This document shows, in pieces, positions 1 through 5,984 of a DNA stretch of 6,774 bases (the stretch's first letter is position 1; every line of letters begins with the position of its first letter). This DNA comes from Spirochaetaceae bacterium (lineage in GTDB: Bacteria; Spirochaetota; Spirochaetia; B11-G9). The stretch spans positions 1-6,774 of the forward strand of contig DAOVSY010000163.1 of the NCBI GenBank assembly GCA_030633365.1, written 5' to 3'. The position numbers were made by a program, and so were the translations under genes. Under the pieces are notes generated by a model. It was not told the DNA's origin, did no database searches, and worked only from the letters and a program-made list of their open reading frames with translations.

Positions 1-291
1 GAATAAATTCATCCTTGTCCAGATTTTGATCTCCTAAATAGTTTAGATCTCTGGCTATAAATGTATAACTAATATTATTCATAAAAGCAGGAATGATAGA
101 CCAGGGTGAATTACCCATTAATGCCGCTGGAAGGGAACTTCTGGAGGAAACCGGATATGAAACGGGTGGTTTAATTGAAATTGGTGCTGTATCTCCAAAT
201 CCTGCTTTTATGAATAATATTAGTTATACATTTATAGCCAGAGATCTAAACTATTTAGGAGATCAAAATCTGGACAAGGATGAATTTATTC
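1..291. repeat. Perfect 92-bp inverted repeat, arms 1-92 and 200-291
   Basis: Bases 1-92 are the exact reverse complement of bases 200-291 (base i pairs with base 292-i). Pairing stops at 93/199, leaving a 107-bp central segment. The right arm is ordinary coding sequence in the middle of the Nudix gene. The left arm sits where the gene's 5' part should be, so the left arm is the misplaced copy. The junction falls in a GGA at 90-92 that also supplies the glycine expected at the start of the Nudix box, which suggests microhomology at the joint. This looks like a fold-back chimera from amplification or assembly at a sequence end; a real inverted duplication is less likely. The pairing is seen directly; the cause is inferred. 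Confidence 0.95.
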
Positions 292-407
292 ACTTTCATT
301 TAATCCCATGTATACAGGTTATTGAAGAAATGGGCACCGGAGTGTATTCAAATGGAGTTATGATGATGGCATTAGCTTATTATCAAAGATGGATAGAAAA
401 AAATTGA
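93..407 (+). CDS. Nudix hydrolase, ADP-ribose pyrophosphatase-like, N-terminus missing
   Basis: This is the C-terminal part of a Nudix hydrolase. With the in-frame glycine codon at 90-92, residues 1-22 complete the Nudix box G-x5-E-x7-R-E-L-x-E-E-x-G-Y (E6, R14, E15, E18, E19, G21), which binds the metal for pyrophosphate hydrolysis. The following SPNPAFMNN stretch and the acidic DKDEF segment resemble ADP-ribose or ADP-sugar pyrophosphatases, so a house-cleaning role on nucleoside diphosphate sugars is plausible; the substrate is not proven. Family members usually run to about 180-200 residues with the box near residue 80-100, so roughly 80 N-terminal residues are absent. The ATG at 93 lies inside the Nudix box and has no ribosome binding site, so it is not a true start. 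The upstream sequence was replaced by the left arm of the inverted repeat. The stop is 2 bp from the stop of the convergent small gene. Confidence 0.8.
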   Translation: MIDQGELPINAAGRELLEETGYETGGLIEIGAVSPNPAFMNNISYTFIARDLNYLGDQNLDKDEFIHFHLIPCIQVIEEMGTGVYSNGVMMMALAYYQRWIEKN

Positions 408-422
408 AACTAATAATTTTTT
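398..422. terminator. Possible bidirectional A/T hairpin between convergent genes
   Basis: An 8-bp perfect inverted repeat, AAAAAATT (398-405) and AATTTTTT (415-422), has a 9-base loop and spans the stop codons of two convergent genes. Read in either direction it ends in a T-run. The stem has no G-C pairs, so it would be weak and may be chance in AT-rich DNA. The location is what makes it a candidate. Confidence 0.25.
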
Positions 423-643
423 AACCATTTAATTAACTTTACTGTAATTCTTAGCGGGTATCCACCATAAATAATTCCCCATCCAACAATTCTGAAGCGT
501 TCCTGCCATTCCGGTTTCATTGCCAGAGGATAGCTGAAATTTTTTGATCCGGAAGGATCATAGATGAACAGAGCACCCAGCAGCAATATAAAAATAAGAA
601 CAGGAATTTCATGTAATATAATATTCATTACATTTTTACTCAT
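410..643 (-). CDS. Small one-pass membrane protein, unknown function
   Basis: This is a 77-residue protein of no family I recognise. Residues about 9-24 (LHEIPVLIFILLLGAL) form a hydrophobic segment long enough for one membrane span. The rest is aromatic and basic, with W, Y and R clusters and a K-rich end (ITVKLIKWLKNY), consistent with an anchored cytoplasmic or interfacial tail. An upstream in-frame ATG at 688 would add 15 residues, but the ATG at 643 has a good ribosome binding site (AAAGAGG, 650-656) about 6 bases ahead and is preferred. The gene is convergent with the Nudix gene, with stops nearly touching, and divergent from the chemoreceptor. It is not a shadow of another gene because the opposite strand here is otherwise empty. 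That it is coding is inferred from the start site, the fit between neighbours and the plausible membrane topology. Confidence 0.6.
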   Translation of the reverse strand: MSKNVMNIILHEIPVLIFILLLGALFIYDPSGSKNFSYPLAMKPEWQERFRIVGWGIIYGGYPLRITVKLIKWLKNY

Positions 644-649
644 AAATAA

Positions 650-656
650 CCTCTTT
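650..656 (-). promoter_or_regulatory. Ribosome binding site fixing the start of the small membrane protein
   Basis: On the minus strand AAAGAGG lies about 6 bases before the ATG at 643. The alternative upstream ATG at 688 has no such site, so this decides the start. Confidence 0.55.
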
Positions 657-715
657 ATTAATATACGTAATTTGATACTAATAATCAATTTTATAGATAA
701 ATATTAGATTATGGC

Positions 716-744
716 TTGCAATATATGCTCTGGATGGTAATAAT
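716..744 (+). promoter_or_regulatory. Candidate sigma-70-type promoter for the chemoreceptor
   Basis: TTGCAA (716-721) and AATAAT (739-744) are separated by 17 bases and would start a transcript about 30 bases ahead of the chemoreceptor ATG at 780. The -10 matches the consensus at 5 of 6 positions and the -35 at 4 of 6. The region is AT-rich, so chance matches are likely. No clear flagellar sigma-28 promoter was seen. Confidence 0.35.
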
Positions 745-779
745 AATTTATTCTAAGGTAATATAAGTGAGTATGTAAA

Positions 780-2540
780 ATGCATGATAAAAAGATACAT
801 AGCCTTGCTGGTAGAGTAATTCTTCTTATTATAATTCCTGCAGTGGTTATTCCTTTAATTTTGATGGTCTACTTTTTGTTTTTTTCCTTTAAAAGCGCAA
901 TTTCCAATACTGTTTATTCCGATCTGGAAACTCTGGTAAATATAAATGTTGCTTTTGCAGAGGAAAAACTGGAAAATGGAAATACAAAAGAAGATCTGAT
1001 TAATGATCTTAAACCTCTTTACAATTCGCAGATTGTAATAGGAGAAACAGGTTTCATTTTCTGTGTTGACCTGGGTGGAAATCTTGTTGTTCATAAGAAA
1101 GTAGAAGGGGAAAACTGGAAAGATGTTGGTTTTATTTCCTATATTATTAAAAATCAAAATGGATTTTACCGATATCTGTCTCCTAAAACCAACACTTATA
1201 AACTGGCAGCTTTTGGTCATGTTAGTGGAACCGGCCTTATTATAGTTGCCAGCGCCTTTGAATCTGATTTTCTCCAGGAGCCAATACAAAAAATAATAAT
1301 TACAAGTATAATTATACTTATTATTAGTATGTTCTTAGGGGTAATTTATTCTGTTTTTTTTATAAGGCATGTAATTACCAACCCGCTTAATAAAATTGTA
1401 TCAAATACACTGGATTTAACAACTAATTCAAATTTAACAATAAAATTTAACGATAGTCGTAAAGCAAATGATGAGATTAAAATTCTTTTTAATGGTTTAA
1501 ATGACTTTGTTACCAGTCTTGCTAAGATTGTTTTAAGTATTAAAGAATCTACATCAAATACATTGGATAGTAAAAATATGATGGTGGATAAAACTATGAA
1601 AATGACTGATTCAATATCAGAAATAGTTGAGCTTCTTGGTGATGAAAATAAAATTATTTCAGAAATTTATCAAATGGTTGGAACCTGCTCTGGTGGAACA
1701 GGGAATATAAATAATCGAATAGATGATCTTTCTAGTATTATTACCGACCAGGTATCTATGGTTGAGCAATCCTCTGCTGCAATTAACCAAATGCTTGCAT
1801 CTGTGACAAGTGTTGCCGGGATAACTGCTGATCAGAATAAAATTGCAGATTCCCTGGTAAAAGCTTCTGATGAAGGTTTTAGAAAGTTAACAGAATCTGC
1901 GCTTATTGCCAAAGATATTTCAGATTCTGTAGATGATATTAAAGGAACTACCCAGGTTATTTCTGCTATTGCAGCGCAAACTAATCTATTAGCTATGAAT
2001 GCTGCTATCGAGGCCGCTCATGCTGGAGATGCCGGGAGAGGGTTTGCAGTAGTTGCAGATGAGATTAGAAAACTGGCTGAGTCATCCAATAAAAACTCCA
2101 AACGAATATCCGATACTATTAAGGCTGTTATAGAGAAGATCAGCCAGAATACTGAAATGAGCCAGGATACTGTTAGTGTTTTTAAGACAATAAATAGAGA
2201 TATGGGCACAATTAGTGAACGAGCTCAGGAAACTTCCAGAAGTATGGAAGAGATGAAAATTGGTGGTGATCAGATAATAATAGCAATTTCAAGACTCCAG
2301 GAAATCTCAATTGATGTGGATGGGGCAGGAAAAGATATATTAGATAATTCCGGAGCTGTTAAAGGAATGATGGATCGGTTGGCAAAACTGGTAGAGGATC
2401 TTAAAATAGCTATGAGTAAAATTGGAAATAAATCTGATACAATATCATCTAATATTGAATCTCTAAATGATGGTATGAGAGATGTTTCTACAAATGCCGA
2501 TGGAATTGAGAATGTTATTTCTGTGTTCAAAACTCAATAA
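780..2540 (+). CDS. Methyl-accepting chemotaxis protein with a periplasmic Cache-type sensor
   Basis: This inner-membrane chemoreceptor signals ligand binding to CheA/CheW. In order it has TM1 (about 13-36), a periplasmic domain of about 135 residues, TM2 (about 172-195), a HAMP linker (about 196-248) and a long cytoplasmic coiled coil. The periplasmic part holds the [10 protein letters not shown] segment (88-97) followed by GGNLVVHKK, typical of single Cache domains; these often bind small organic ligands, but the ligand here is unknown. The conserved signalling tip lies near residues 395-430 ([20 protein letters not shown], then [16 protein letters not shown]), with E411 in the AAIEAA core. 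Arms of about 160-175 residues on each side of the tip suggest a receptor of roughly 44-48 helical heptads. The protein ends VFKTQ with no CheR-binding pentapeptide. No che genes are nearby. Only a weak purine stretch precedes the ATG, but the start fits the hydrophobic N-terminus. Confidence 0.95.
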   Translation: MHDKKIHSLAGRVILLIIIPAVVIPLILMVYFLFFSFKSAISNTVYSDLETLVNINVAFAEEKLENGNTKEDLINDLKPLYNSQIVIGETGFIFCVDLGGNLVVHKKVEGENWKDVGFISYIIKNQNGFYRYLSPKTNTYKLAAFGHVSGTGLIIVASAFESDFLQEPIQKIIITSIIILIISMFLGVIYSVFFIRHVITNPLNKIVSNTLDLTTNSNLTIKFNDSRKANDEIKILFNGLNDFVTSLAKIVLSIKESTSNTLDSKNMMVDKTMKMTDSISEIVELLGDENKIISEIYQMVGTCSGGTGNINNRIDDLSSIITDQVSMVEQSSAAINQMLASVTSVAGITADQNKIADSLVKASDEGFRKLTESALIAKDISDSVDDIKGTTQVISAIAAQTNLLAMNAAIEAAHAGDAGRGFAVVADEIRKLAESSNKNSKRISDTIKAVIEKISQNTEMSQDTVSVFKTINRDMGTISERAQETSRSMEEMKIGGDQIIIAISRLQEISIDVDGAGKDILDNSGAVKGMMDRLAKLVEDLKIAMSKIGNKSDTISSNIESLNDGMRDVSTNADGIENVISVFKTQ

Positions 2541-2543
2541 CAG

Positions 2544-4217
2544 CTAAAACCCCATATTTTTATAAAGTTTGAATATATTTCCGATGTCTTTAGAAGAAAT
2601 ATTAGCATTACTTTGTATTGAACCGTTTTCAATACCTGCAAAACCTGAAATATCAAAAGCCAGGTTATACCCCTGTATAAGTACTCCTTTTTCTGGTAAA
2701 ATTTCGAGTAACTTAAAAACATTTGTCAGAGAAAAGTTCCAGATCAGGTTCGAATTATCCGGAGCGGCACTTATCCAGTCTTTTTCATTTTCATTTGGGC
2801 TGATTGTTTCTTTTAGTCCTTTTATGCCTTTGGAGCCCATATAAGAGTACATTTTCCCTTCTGCAAAATAATACCAGAACTCAATATTGTTTAAGAAGCT
2901 TATAACAGGATCCATTTCGTTCAAAGTATTACTGGATTTTGTTCTTCTTTCTCTTAGTTCGTATTTTATTTTGAAAACAGGAGAAATTTCATTTAATCTT
3001 ATTTCTTCCATATTTATCATAATTTGATATTCTGAATCAGAATAAAGGCTGTTCATAATATTGTTTAGGGACTGGCTGGAATAGAAATTTCTAAACTCTT
3101 TTAAAAATGTATCAGAATCCAAGAGTTCTGAAACCATACTAAAAGAAATGTCAAAGGGAAATATTTCATTTTCTGACTTACTTACTGATGGACCAATGTC
3201 AATAGAAAAAGCCCCACCATTTCCTGTATGTTGAGAAGTAAAATTCATATATTCTTTTAGTTCAATCAGCATGGGGTCATTATCTATTTCAGGAAAAAGA
3301 TAATCCATAATTTTATCCATTATCAGTCTGGAATCTTTGGAATCTAAAGAATAGATGCTTTGAAAAAGACCTTCCTCCGGAAGGTATGATCCCCATTTTT
3401 GGATATCATTGGAATTATTAAATGAGCTTAACAAACGTTCTGTATCTTCAGAAAAAAACATATCACTTTGTAATGAAATCCCCTTTCTGTCAATTCTGAT
3501 ATTTGAGAAGAAACTATCTATTTTATAAAATATATTAAAGTATCCTTCTATAATTTTGACTGTCAAATCACCATCACCGGAATTATTGTTTTCCAATTCC
3601 TTCATTACTGCAGGTATCTCAGCACCAAAAGTTTCGAATAATCCCTGTACATCATAGTAGATGGAAAGTGAATCATTGCTGTATTTATCTAAAGCTGATA
3701 GATCAATAATTTTATTTGAAGGGAAATCATCCTTAAGTTCTTTAGAAGAAAAATAAACAAGATAATTCATAAAAATTGTGTACCAGGTATTATCACTTTC
3801 CGGTGTGTTACTAACTAATTTTAGAATATCCATAGTATTGTTAATTGGGAGAAAAACCATAAATTCTACATCATCACTATTTGAAAATTTACCCGATGGT
3901 GGAAGAACTGCAAAACCCAGGGGATGAGATAAATTAAAATAATCCAGGGATATACCTGTATCTTCAGATTCCAGCAGCATTATTAAAAGATCCTTAAGGG
4001 GCATATTCCCCAGCATTCCATTTATCCCTGTTTTAGACAGAAAATAATCTAAATTCAACATAAGTTCATCTGGATTTAAAATTTGGAAATATATAAGTGC
4101 ATTTTCCGGAATCAAAGTATCTATATCTGGAGTAATTTCAAAATTTGCACTTCCAAAAGCAGAGAATGAAATGACAAAAATTAATATTAAAGTTATAAAA
4201 TAGATTTTATTTTTCAT
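2544..4217 (-). CDS. Secreted protein of unknown function (DUF3352-like N-terminus)
   Basis: This 557-residue protein has a Sec signal peptide (K-N-K, then a hydrophobic core at about 5-22, probable cleavage after GSA near residue 24) and no lipobox cysteine, so it is probably periplasmic or outer-envelope. The mature start, LIPENALIYFQILNPDEL (35-52), resembles the opening of DUF3352-type proteins, where a proline-rich phrase is followed by a strand and NPD. That link is a resemblance by eye only. The rest is rich in S, N, D and E with alternating strands such as FDISFSMV and YQIMINMEEI, suggesting a large beta-rich fold. No catalytic motif was recognised. The start is firm: GGAGG lies 4 bases before the ATG at 4217, with an extended -10 promoter just upstream. 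The gene stands alone, convergent with the chemoreceptor (3 bp between stops) and divergent from the deaminase operon. Confidence 0.85.
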   Translation of the reverse strand: MKNKIYFITLILIFVISFSAFGSANFEITPDIDTLIPENALIYFQILNPDELMLNLDYFLSKTGINGMLGNMPLKDLLIMLLESEDTGISLDYFNLSHPLGFAVLPPSGKFSNSDDVEFMVFLPINNTMDILKLVSNTPESDNTWYTIFMNYLVYFSSKELKDDFPSNKIIDLSALDKYSNDSLSIYYDVQGLFETFGAEIPAVMKELENNNSGDGDLTVKIIEGYFNIFYKIDSFFSNIRIDRKGISLQSDMFFSEDTERLLSSFNNSNDIQKWGSYLPEEGLFQSIYSLDSKDSRLIMDKIMDYLFPEIDNDPMLIELKEYMNFTSQHTGNGGAFSIDIGPSVSKSENEIFPFDISFSMVSELLDSDTFLKEFRNFYSSQSLNNIMNSLYSDSEYQIMINMEEIRLNEISPVFKIKYELRERRTKSSNTLNEMDPVISFLNNIEFWYYFAEGKMYSYMGSKGIKGLKETISPNENEKDWISAAPDNSNLIWNFSLTNVFKLLEILPEKGVLIQGYNLAFDISGFAGIENGSIQSNANISSKDIGNIFKLYKNMGF

Positions 4218-4221
4218 AGAT

Positions 4222-4226
4222 CCTCC
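4222..4226 (-). promoter_or_regulatory. Strong ribosome binding site of the secreted protein
   Basis: On the minus strand GGAGG sits 4 bases before the ATG at 4217 and confirms that start. Confidence 0.7.
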
Positions 4227-4240
4227 AGATGATTAAAAAT

Positions 4241-4249
4241 ATTATAACA
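4241..4249 (-). promoter_or_regulatory. Extended -10 promoter of the secreted protein
   Basis: On the minus strand TGT-TATAAT (4249 to 4241) is a perfect -10 with the extended TGn motif. The -35 region 17 bases upstream is poor (TTCATT), as extended -10 promoters tolerate. Transcription would begin near 4234, leaving a short leader that contains the GGAGG ribosome binding site. Confidence 0.5.
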
Positions 4250-4260
4250 TAGATTAATAG

Positions 4261-4266
4261 TATAAT
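4261..4266 (+). promoter_or_regulatory. Candidate -10 box for the deaminase operon, distal
   Basis: TATAAT on the plus strand matches the -10 consensus perfectly, but there is no convincing -35 at 16-18 bases upstream. If used, transcription would begin near 4273 and give a leader of about 145 bases ahead of the deaminase. Confidence 0.25.
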
Positions 4267-4267
4267 G

Positions 4268-4308
4268 AAAAACTCGCATAATAAATGAATAAAAAACTTG
4301 CATTATTA
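4268..4308 (+). repeat. Degenerate direct repeat in the divergent intergenic region
   Basis: AAAAACTCGCATAATAA (4268-4284) recurs as AAAAACTTGCATTATTA (4292-4308), matching 14 of 17 bases at a spacing of 24. It lies between the two divergent promoters and could be a paired operator for a regulator that binds two successive helical faces. The A/T-rich composition makes chance similarity possible. Confidence 0.35.
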
Positions 4309-4326
4309 TTACTGTCAGGTTATTAT
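4298..4326 (+). promoter_or_regulatory. Candidate promoter for the deaminase operon, proximal
   Basis: TTGCAT (4298-4303), a 17-base spacer and TATTAT (4321-4326) fit a sigma-70-type promoter (3 of 6 and 5 of 6 matches). The -35 lies in the second copy of the direct repeat, so a repeat-binding protein could block it. Transcription would begin near 4333, about 85 bases before the deaminase ATG. Confidence 0.35.
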
Positions 4327-4327
4327 T

Positions 4328-4414
4328 CTCCCTTCCCCTATAAGCAAAAATGGGGTTTTATATCAAAATATTAAAAAAACCAACATTTATATTAGTTTCA
4401 CATTTAGGAGGGAG
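4328..4414 (+). promoter_or_regulatory. Possible leader helix masking the deaminase ribosome binding site
   Basis: CTCCCTTC (4328-4335) can pair with GGAGGGAG (4407-4414), which is the core of the deaminase ribosome binding site: 8 consecutive pairs with one G-T wobble. A competing short helix is available between CCCC (4335-4338) and GGGG (4352-4355), which is followed by TTTT. The two share base 4335. This would give on/off translation control if the transcript starts at the distal promoter; a start near 4333 would remove most of the pairing strand. Pyrimidine tracts pair with ribosome binding sites by chance, so this is speculative. Confidence 0.25.
4406..4414 (+). promoter_or_regulatory. 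Ribosome binding site fixing the deaminase start
   Basis: AGGAGGGAG ends 3 bases before the ATG at 4418, with its AGGAGG core 6 bases away. A longer in-frame reading from a TTG at 4298 would add 40 residues unlike any deaminase, so the ATG at 4418 is the start. Confidence 0.85.
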
Positions 4415-4417
4415 GCC

Positions 4418-4855
4418 ATGGATAAATTCTTATTGGCAGCATACGAGGAAGCAGAAAAAGGGCTTGCAGAAGGTGGTATTCCTATAGGTGCAGTTCTGGT
4501 TATTGATGGGAAAATAGTTGGTAGGGGTCATAACAAAAGAGTTCAGAAAGGAAGCCCTGTTTTACATGCAGAAATAGATTGTTTTGAGAATGCTGGTCGG
4601 TTGAAAGCGGCTGATTATCAGAAAGCTACTCTGTATTCAACATTATCTCCCTGTGATATGTGCAGTGGAGCAGCTTTATTGTATAAAATTACCAAAGTTG
4701 TGATAGGCGAGAATAAAACCTTTCAGGGCCCTGAAAGTTATTTACGTGAAAGAGGTGTTGAACTGGAAATAGTAGACAGCCCGGAATGTCTTGCAATAAT
4801 GGACAAGTTTATTAAGGAAAAACCGGAATTATGGAACGAGGATATTGGTGTGTGA
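4418..4855 (+). CDS. Cytosine deaminase, fungal Fcy1-type
   Basis: This 145-residue cytoplasmic enzyme is predicted to deaminate cytosine to uracil, releasing ammonia, for pyrimidine salvage. It belongs to the zinc-dependent cytidine deaminase fold and not to the CodA amidohydrolase family. It carries H50-A-E52 and P78-C79-x-x-C82, giving the zinc ligands H50, C79 and C82 and the catalytic E52. From memory of yeast Fcy1 the resemblance runs end to end: GGIPIGAVL, RGHNKR.QKGS, LHAEI, ENAGRL, TLYSTLSPCDMC, GEN..F, and a C-terminus matching W-x-E-D-I-G. The Fcy1 substrate-pocket residues N51, F114, W152 and D155 have counterparts N39, F102, W139 and D142. These favour cytosine over tRNA adenosine (TadA) or guanine. 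It lies 64 bp ahead of a BMP-type binding protein on the same strand, suggesting that imported bases feed it. The enzyme class is very likely; the exact substrate is inferred. Confidence 0.9.
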   Translation: MDKFLLAAYEEAEKGLAEGGIPIGAVLVIDGKIVGRGHNKRVQKGSPVLHAEIDCFENAGRLKAADYQKATLYSTLSPCDMCSGAALLYKITKVVIGENKTFQGPESYLRERGVELEIVDSPECLAIMDKFIKEKPELWNEDIGV

Positions 4856-4858
4856 TCA

Positions 4859-4882
4859 CCGTAGGGGTGTCACCCCCTACGG
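4859..4882 (+). repeat. GC-rich palindromic hairpin between deaminase and binding protein
   Basis: CCGTAGGGG (4859-4867) and CCCCTACGG (4874-4882) form a perfect 9-bp stem with a 6-base loop, starting 4 bases after the deaminase stop. It is far more GC-rich than its surroundings. It is followed by ATAATATA and no T-run, so it is not a standard terminator. It could protect or mark the end of the deaminase message, or be one copy of a dispersed palindromic (REP-like) element. Part of the intergenic AT stretch after it precedes the binding-protein ribosome binding site. Confidence 0.85.
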
Positions 4883-4906
4883 ATAATATAATTCACAAAA
4901 TTTTTC

Positions 4907-4912
4907 AGGAGG
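4907..4912 (+). promoter_or_regulatory. Strong ribosome binding site of the binding protein
   Basis: AGGAGG lies 7 bases before the ATG at 4920, a near-ideal site that fits the high expression expected of a periplasmic binding protein. Confidence 0.8.
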
Positions 4913-4919
4913 AAAAAGG

Positions 4920-5918
4920 ATGAAGAAAATTTTACTTATTGCTTTAGTTGGTCTAATGGCAGCAAGCTTTGCATTTGCTGGTGGGGACGCTGAAACAGCA
5001 GATGATGGTGTATTTAAAATGGCTGCTATTTTTCAGACATCAATTGAAGAACCATGGGATGGAGCTATTCACGAAGCAGCTTTAAAAGTAGCTGATGAAA
5101 TGGGAATTACCTACGAATTTGCAGAAAATGTAAAAGCTGCAGATTTTGCCAAAGTTGTTAGAGAATATTCAGAACGTGGTTTTGATCTAATTGTAGGGGA
5201 TGCATTTCTTGCAGGTGAAGAACCAGCTCGTGCTGTTGCTAAAGATTATCCTGATGTAGCATATGCTTTTGGTTCAGAATTTGGTATACAGGCTCCTAAC
5301 TTTTCAGTTTTTGATAACTGGATTCATGAACCTGCATACCTTAGCGGTATTATTGCCGGTATGATGACTGATACAGATGTTCTTGGTATTGTTGCTGCAA
5401 TTCCAATACCGGAAGTAAACAGACTTGTTGCTGCTTTTAAAGAGGGTGCTCTTTCTGTTAATCCTAATGTAAAAGTAAAAGTTGCTATGATCGGCAGCTG
5501 GTTTGATCCTCCGAAGGCTAAAGAAGCTGCAGTTGCAATGATTGAAGCAGGAGCAGATTTTCTCTATGCTGAAAGATTTGGTGTTTTCGAAGCAGCAAAA
5601 GAAGCTGGAATTTATGCATTCGGAAATATGTCTGATCAGAATGCTCTTGCGCCGGAAGTTGTTTTAACAAGCTGTATATGGGATATGTACCCAATAATCA
5701 AATATAGTGTTGAATCTGTACAGAATGGTACATGGAAAGCTCAAAATCTGAAAGACTGGTCAATGATGGCAGCTGGCGGCTCCCGTCTTGCGCCTTATCA
5801 TGGATTGGAATCAAAAATTCCTGCTGATGTAAAGGCTAAAGTAGCCGAAGTTCAGAAACAAATTCTTGCAGGCACATTTGTTGTTCCTGTTATTGAAACT
5901 CCAACAGTTTCTGACTAG
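4920..5918 (+). CDS. BMP-family ABC transporter substrate-binding protein (nucleobase or nucleoside)
   Basis: This 332-residue periplasmic protein would capture a purine or pyrimidine base or nucleoside for the ABC importer that follows. A Sec signal peptide (KK, hydrophobic core 4-18, AFA then GGDAE) is probably cut after residue 20. There is no lipobox cysteine, unlike PnrA and most Bmp proteins, so it is probably soluble. The body is the basic membrane protein (Bmp, PF02608-type) two-lobe fold: W46-D-G near the first helix, a DLIVGDAF strand, a YLSGIIAGMM helix, IPIPEVNR (161-168), W194-F-D-P (194-197), and FGNMSDQ near 235-241. The IPIPEV and WFDP phrases match, from memory, a subfamily that includes a Brucella member crystallised with adenine, so a free base is a reasonable ligand; cytosine would suit the upstream deaminase. 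A terminator follows the gene. Confidence 0.9.
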   Translation: MKKILLIALVGLMAASFAFAGGDAETADDGVFKMAAIFQTSIEEPWDGAIHEAALKVADEMGITYEFAENVKAADFAKVVREYSERGFDLIVGDAFLAGEEPARAVAKDYPDVAYAFGSEFGIQAPNFSVFDNWIHEPAYLSGIIAGMMTDTDVLGIVAAIPIPEVNRLVAAFKEGALSVNPNVKVKVAMIGSWFDPPKAKEAAVAMIEAGADFLYAERFGVFEAAKEAGIYAFGNMSDQNALAPEVVLTSCIWDMYPIIKYSVESVQNGTWKAQNLKDWSMMAAGGSRLAPYHGLESKIPADVKAKVAEVQKQILAGTFVVPVIETPTVSD

Positions 5919-5931
5919 ATATTGAATTTAT

Positions 5932-5968
5932 AACCGGTTCTTCTTTTTAAAGGGGAATCGGTTTTTTT
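5932..5968 (+). terminator. Rho-independent terminator between binding protein and ATPase
   Basis: AACCGGTTC (5932-5940) pairs with GAATCGGTT (5955-5963) over 9 bp with one G-T wobble; three more weak inner pairs (TTC with GGG) may extend it. The stem runs into seven T's (5962-5968). It sits 13 bases after the binding-protein stop and 16 bases before the probable ATPase start. It would end most transcripts after the binding protein and let a fraction read on, the usual way to make the binding protein in excess over the membrane complex. Confidence 0.85.
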
Positions 5969-5974
5969 AGTAGT

Positions 5975-5980
5975 GGAGGG
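5975..5980 (+). promoter_or_regulatory. Ribosome binding site of the ATPase gene
   Basis: GGAGGG stands directly after the terminator. Its GGAGG core (5975-5979) is 5 bases from the ATT at 5985 and 8 from the CTG at 5988, but 32 from the first ATG at 6012, which has no site of its own. It therefore argues for a non-ATG start. Confidence 0.65.
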
Positions 5981-5984
5981 TAGA

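Noticed and set aside
1..291. Read-through of a covalently closed hairpin telomere, as in Borrelia linear replicons
   Set aside because: A hairpin tip would give arms that meet at the axis of symmetry. Here 107 bp of unpaired coding sequence separates the arms, and one arm cuts into the middle of a conserved gene.
660..688. TTGATT-17-TATATT promoter on the minus strand for the small membrane protein
   Set aside because: The predicted transcript start would fall inside the gene's ribosome binding site (650-656), so it would produce a poorly translated message.
767..778. Tiny leader frame GTG-AGT-ATG-TAA just ahead of the chemoreceptor ATG
   Set aside because: Only three codons before the stop, with no ribosome binding site; expected by chance in AT-rich DNA.
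2018..2530. Open frames on the minus strand inside the chemoreceptor gene
   Set aside because: They are shadows of the receptor coding sequence, low-complexity in composition and without start signals.
2541..2543. Bidirectional terminator between the chemoreceptor and the secreted protein
   Set aside because: The stops are 3 bp apart and I found no convincing stem with T-runs in the flanking 40 bases.
4298..4417. Longer deaminase reading frame starting at TTG 4298
   Set aside because: The extra 40 residues resemble no deaminase N-terminus, and the ATG at 4418 has a near-perfect ribosome binding site and aligns with the family start.
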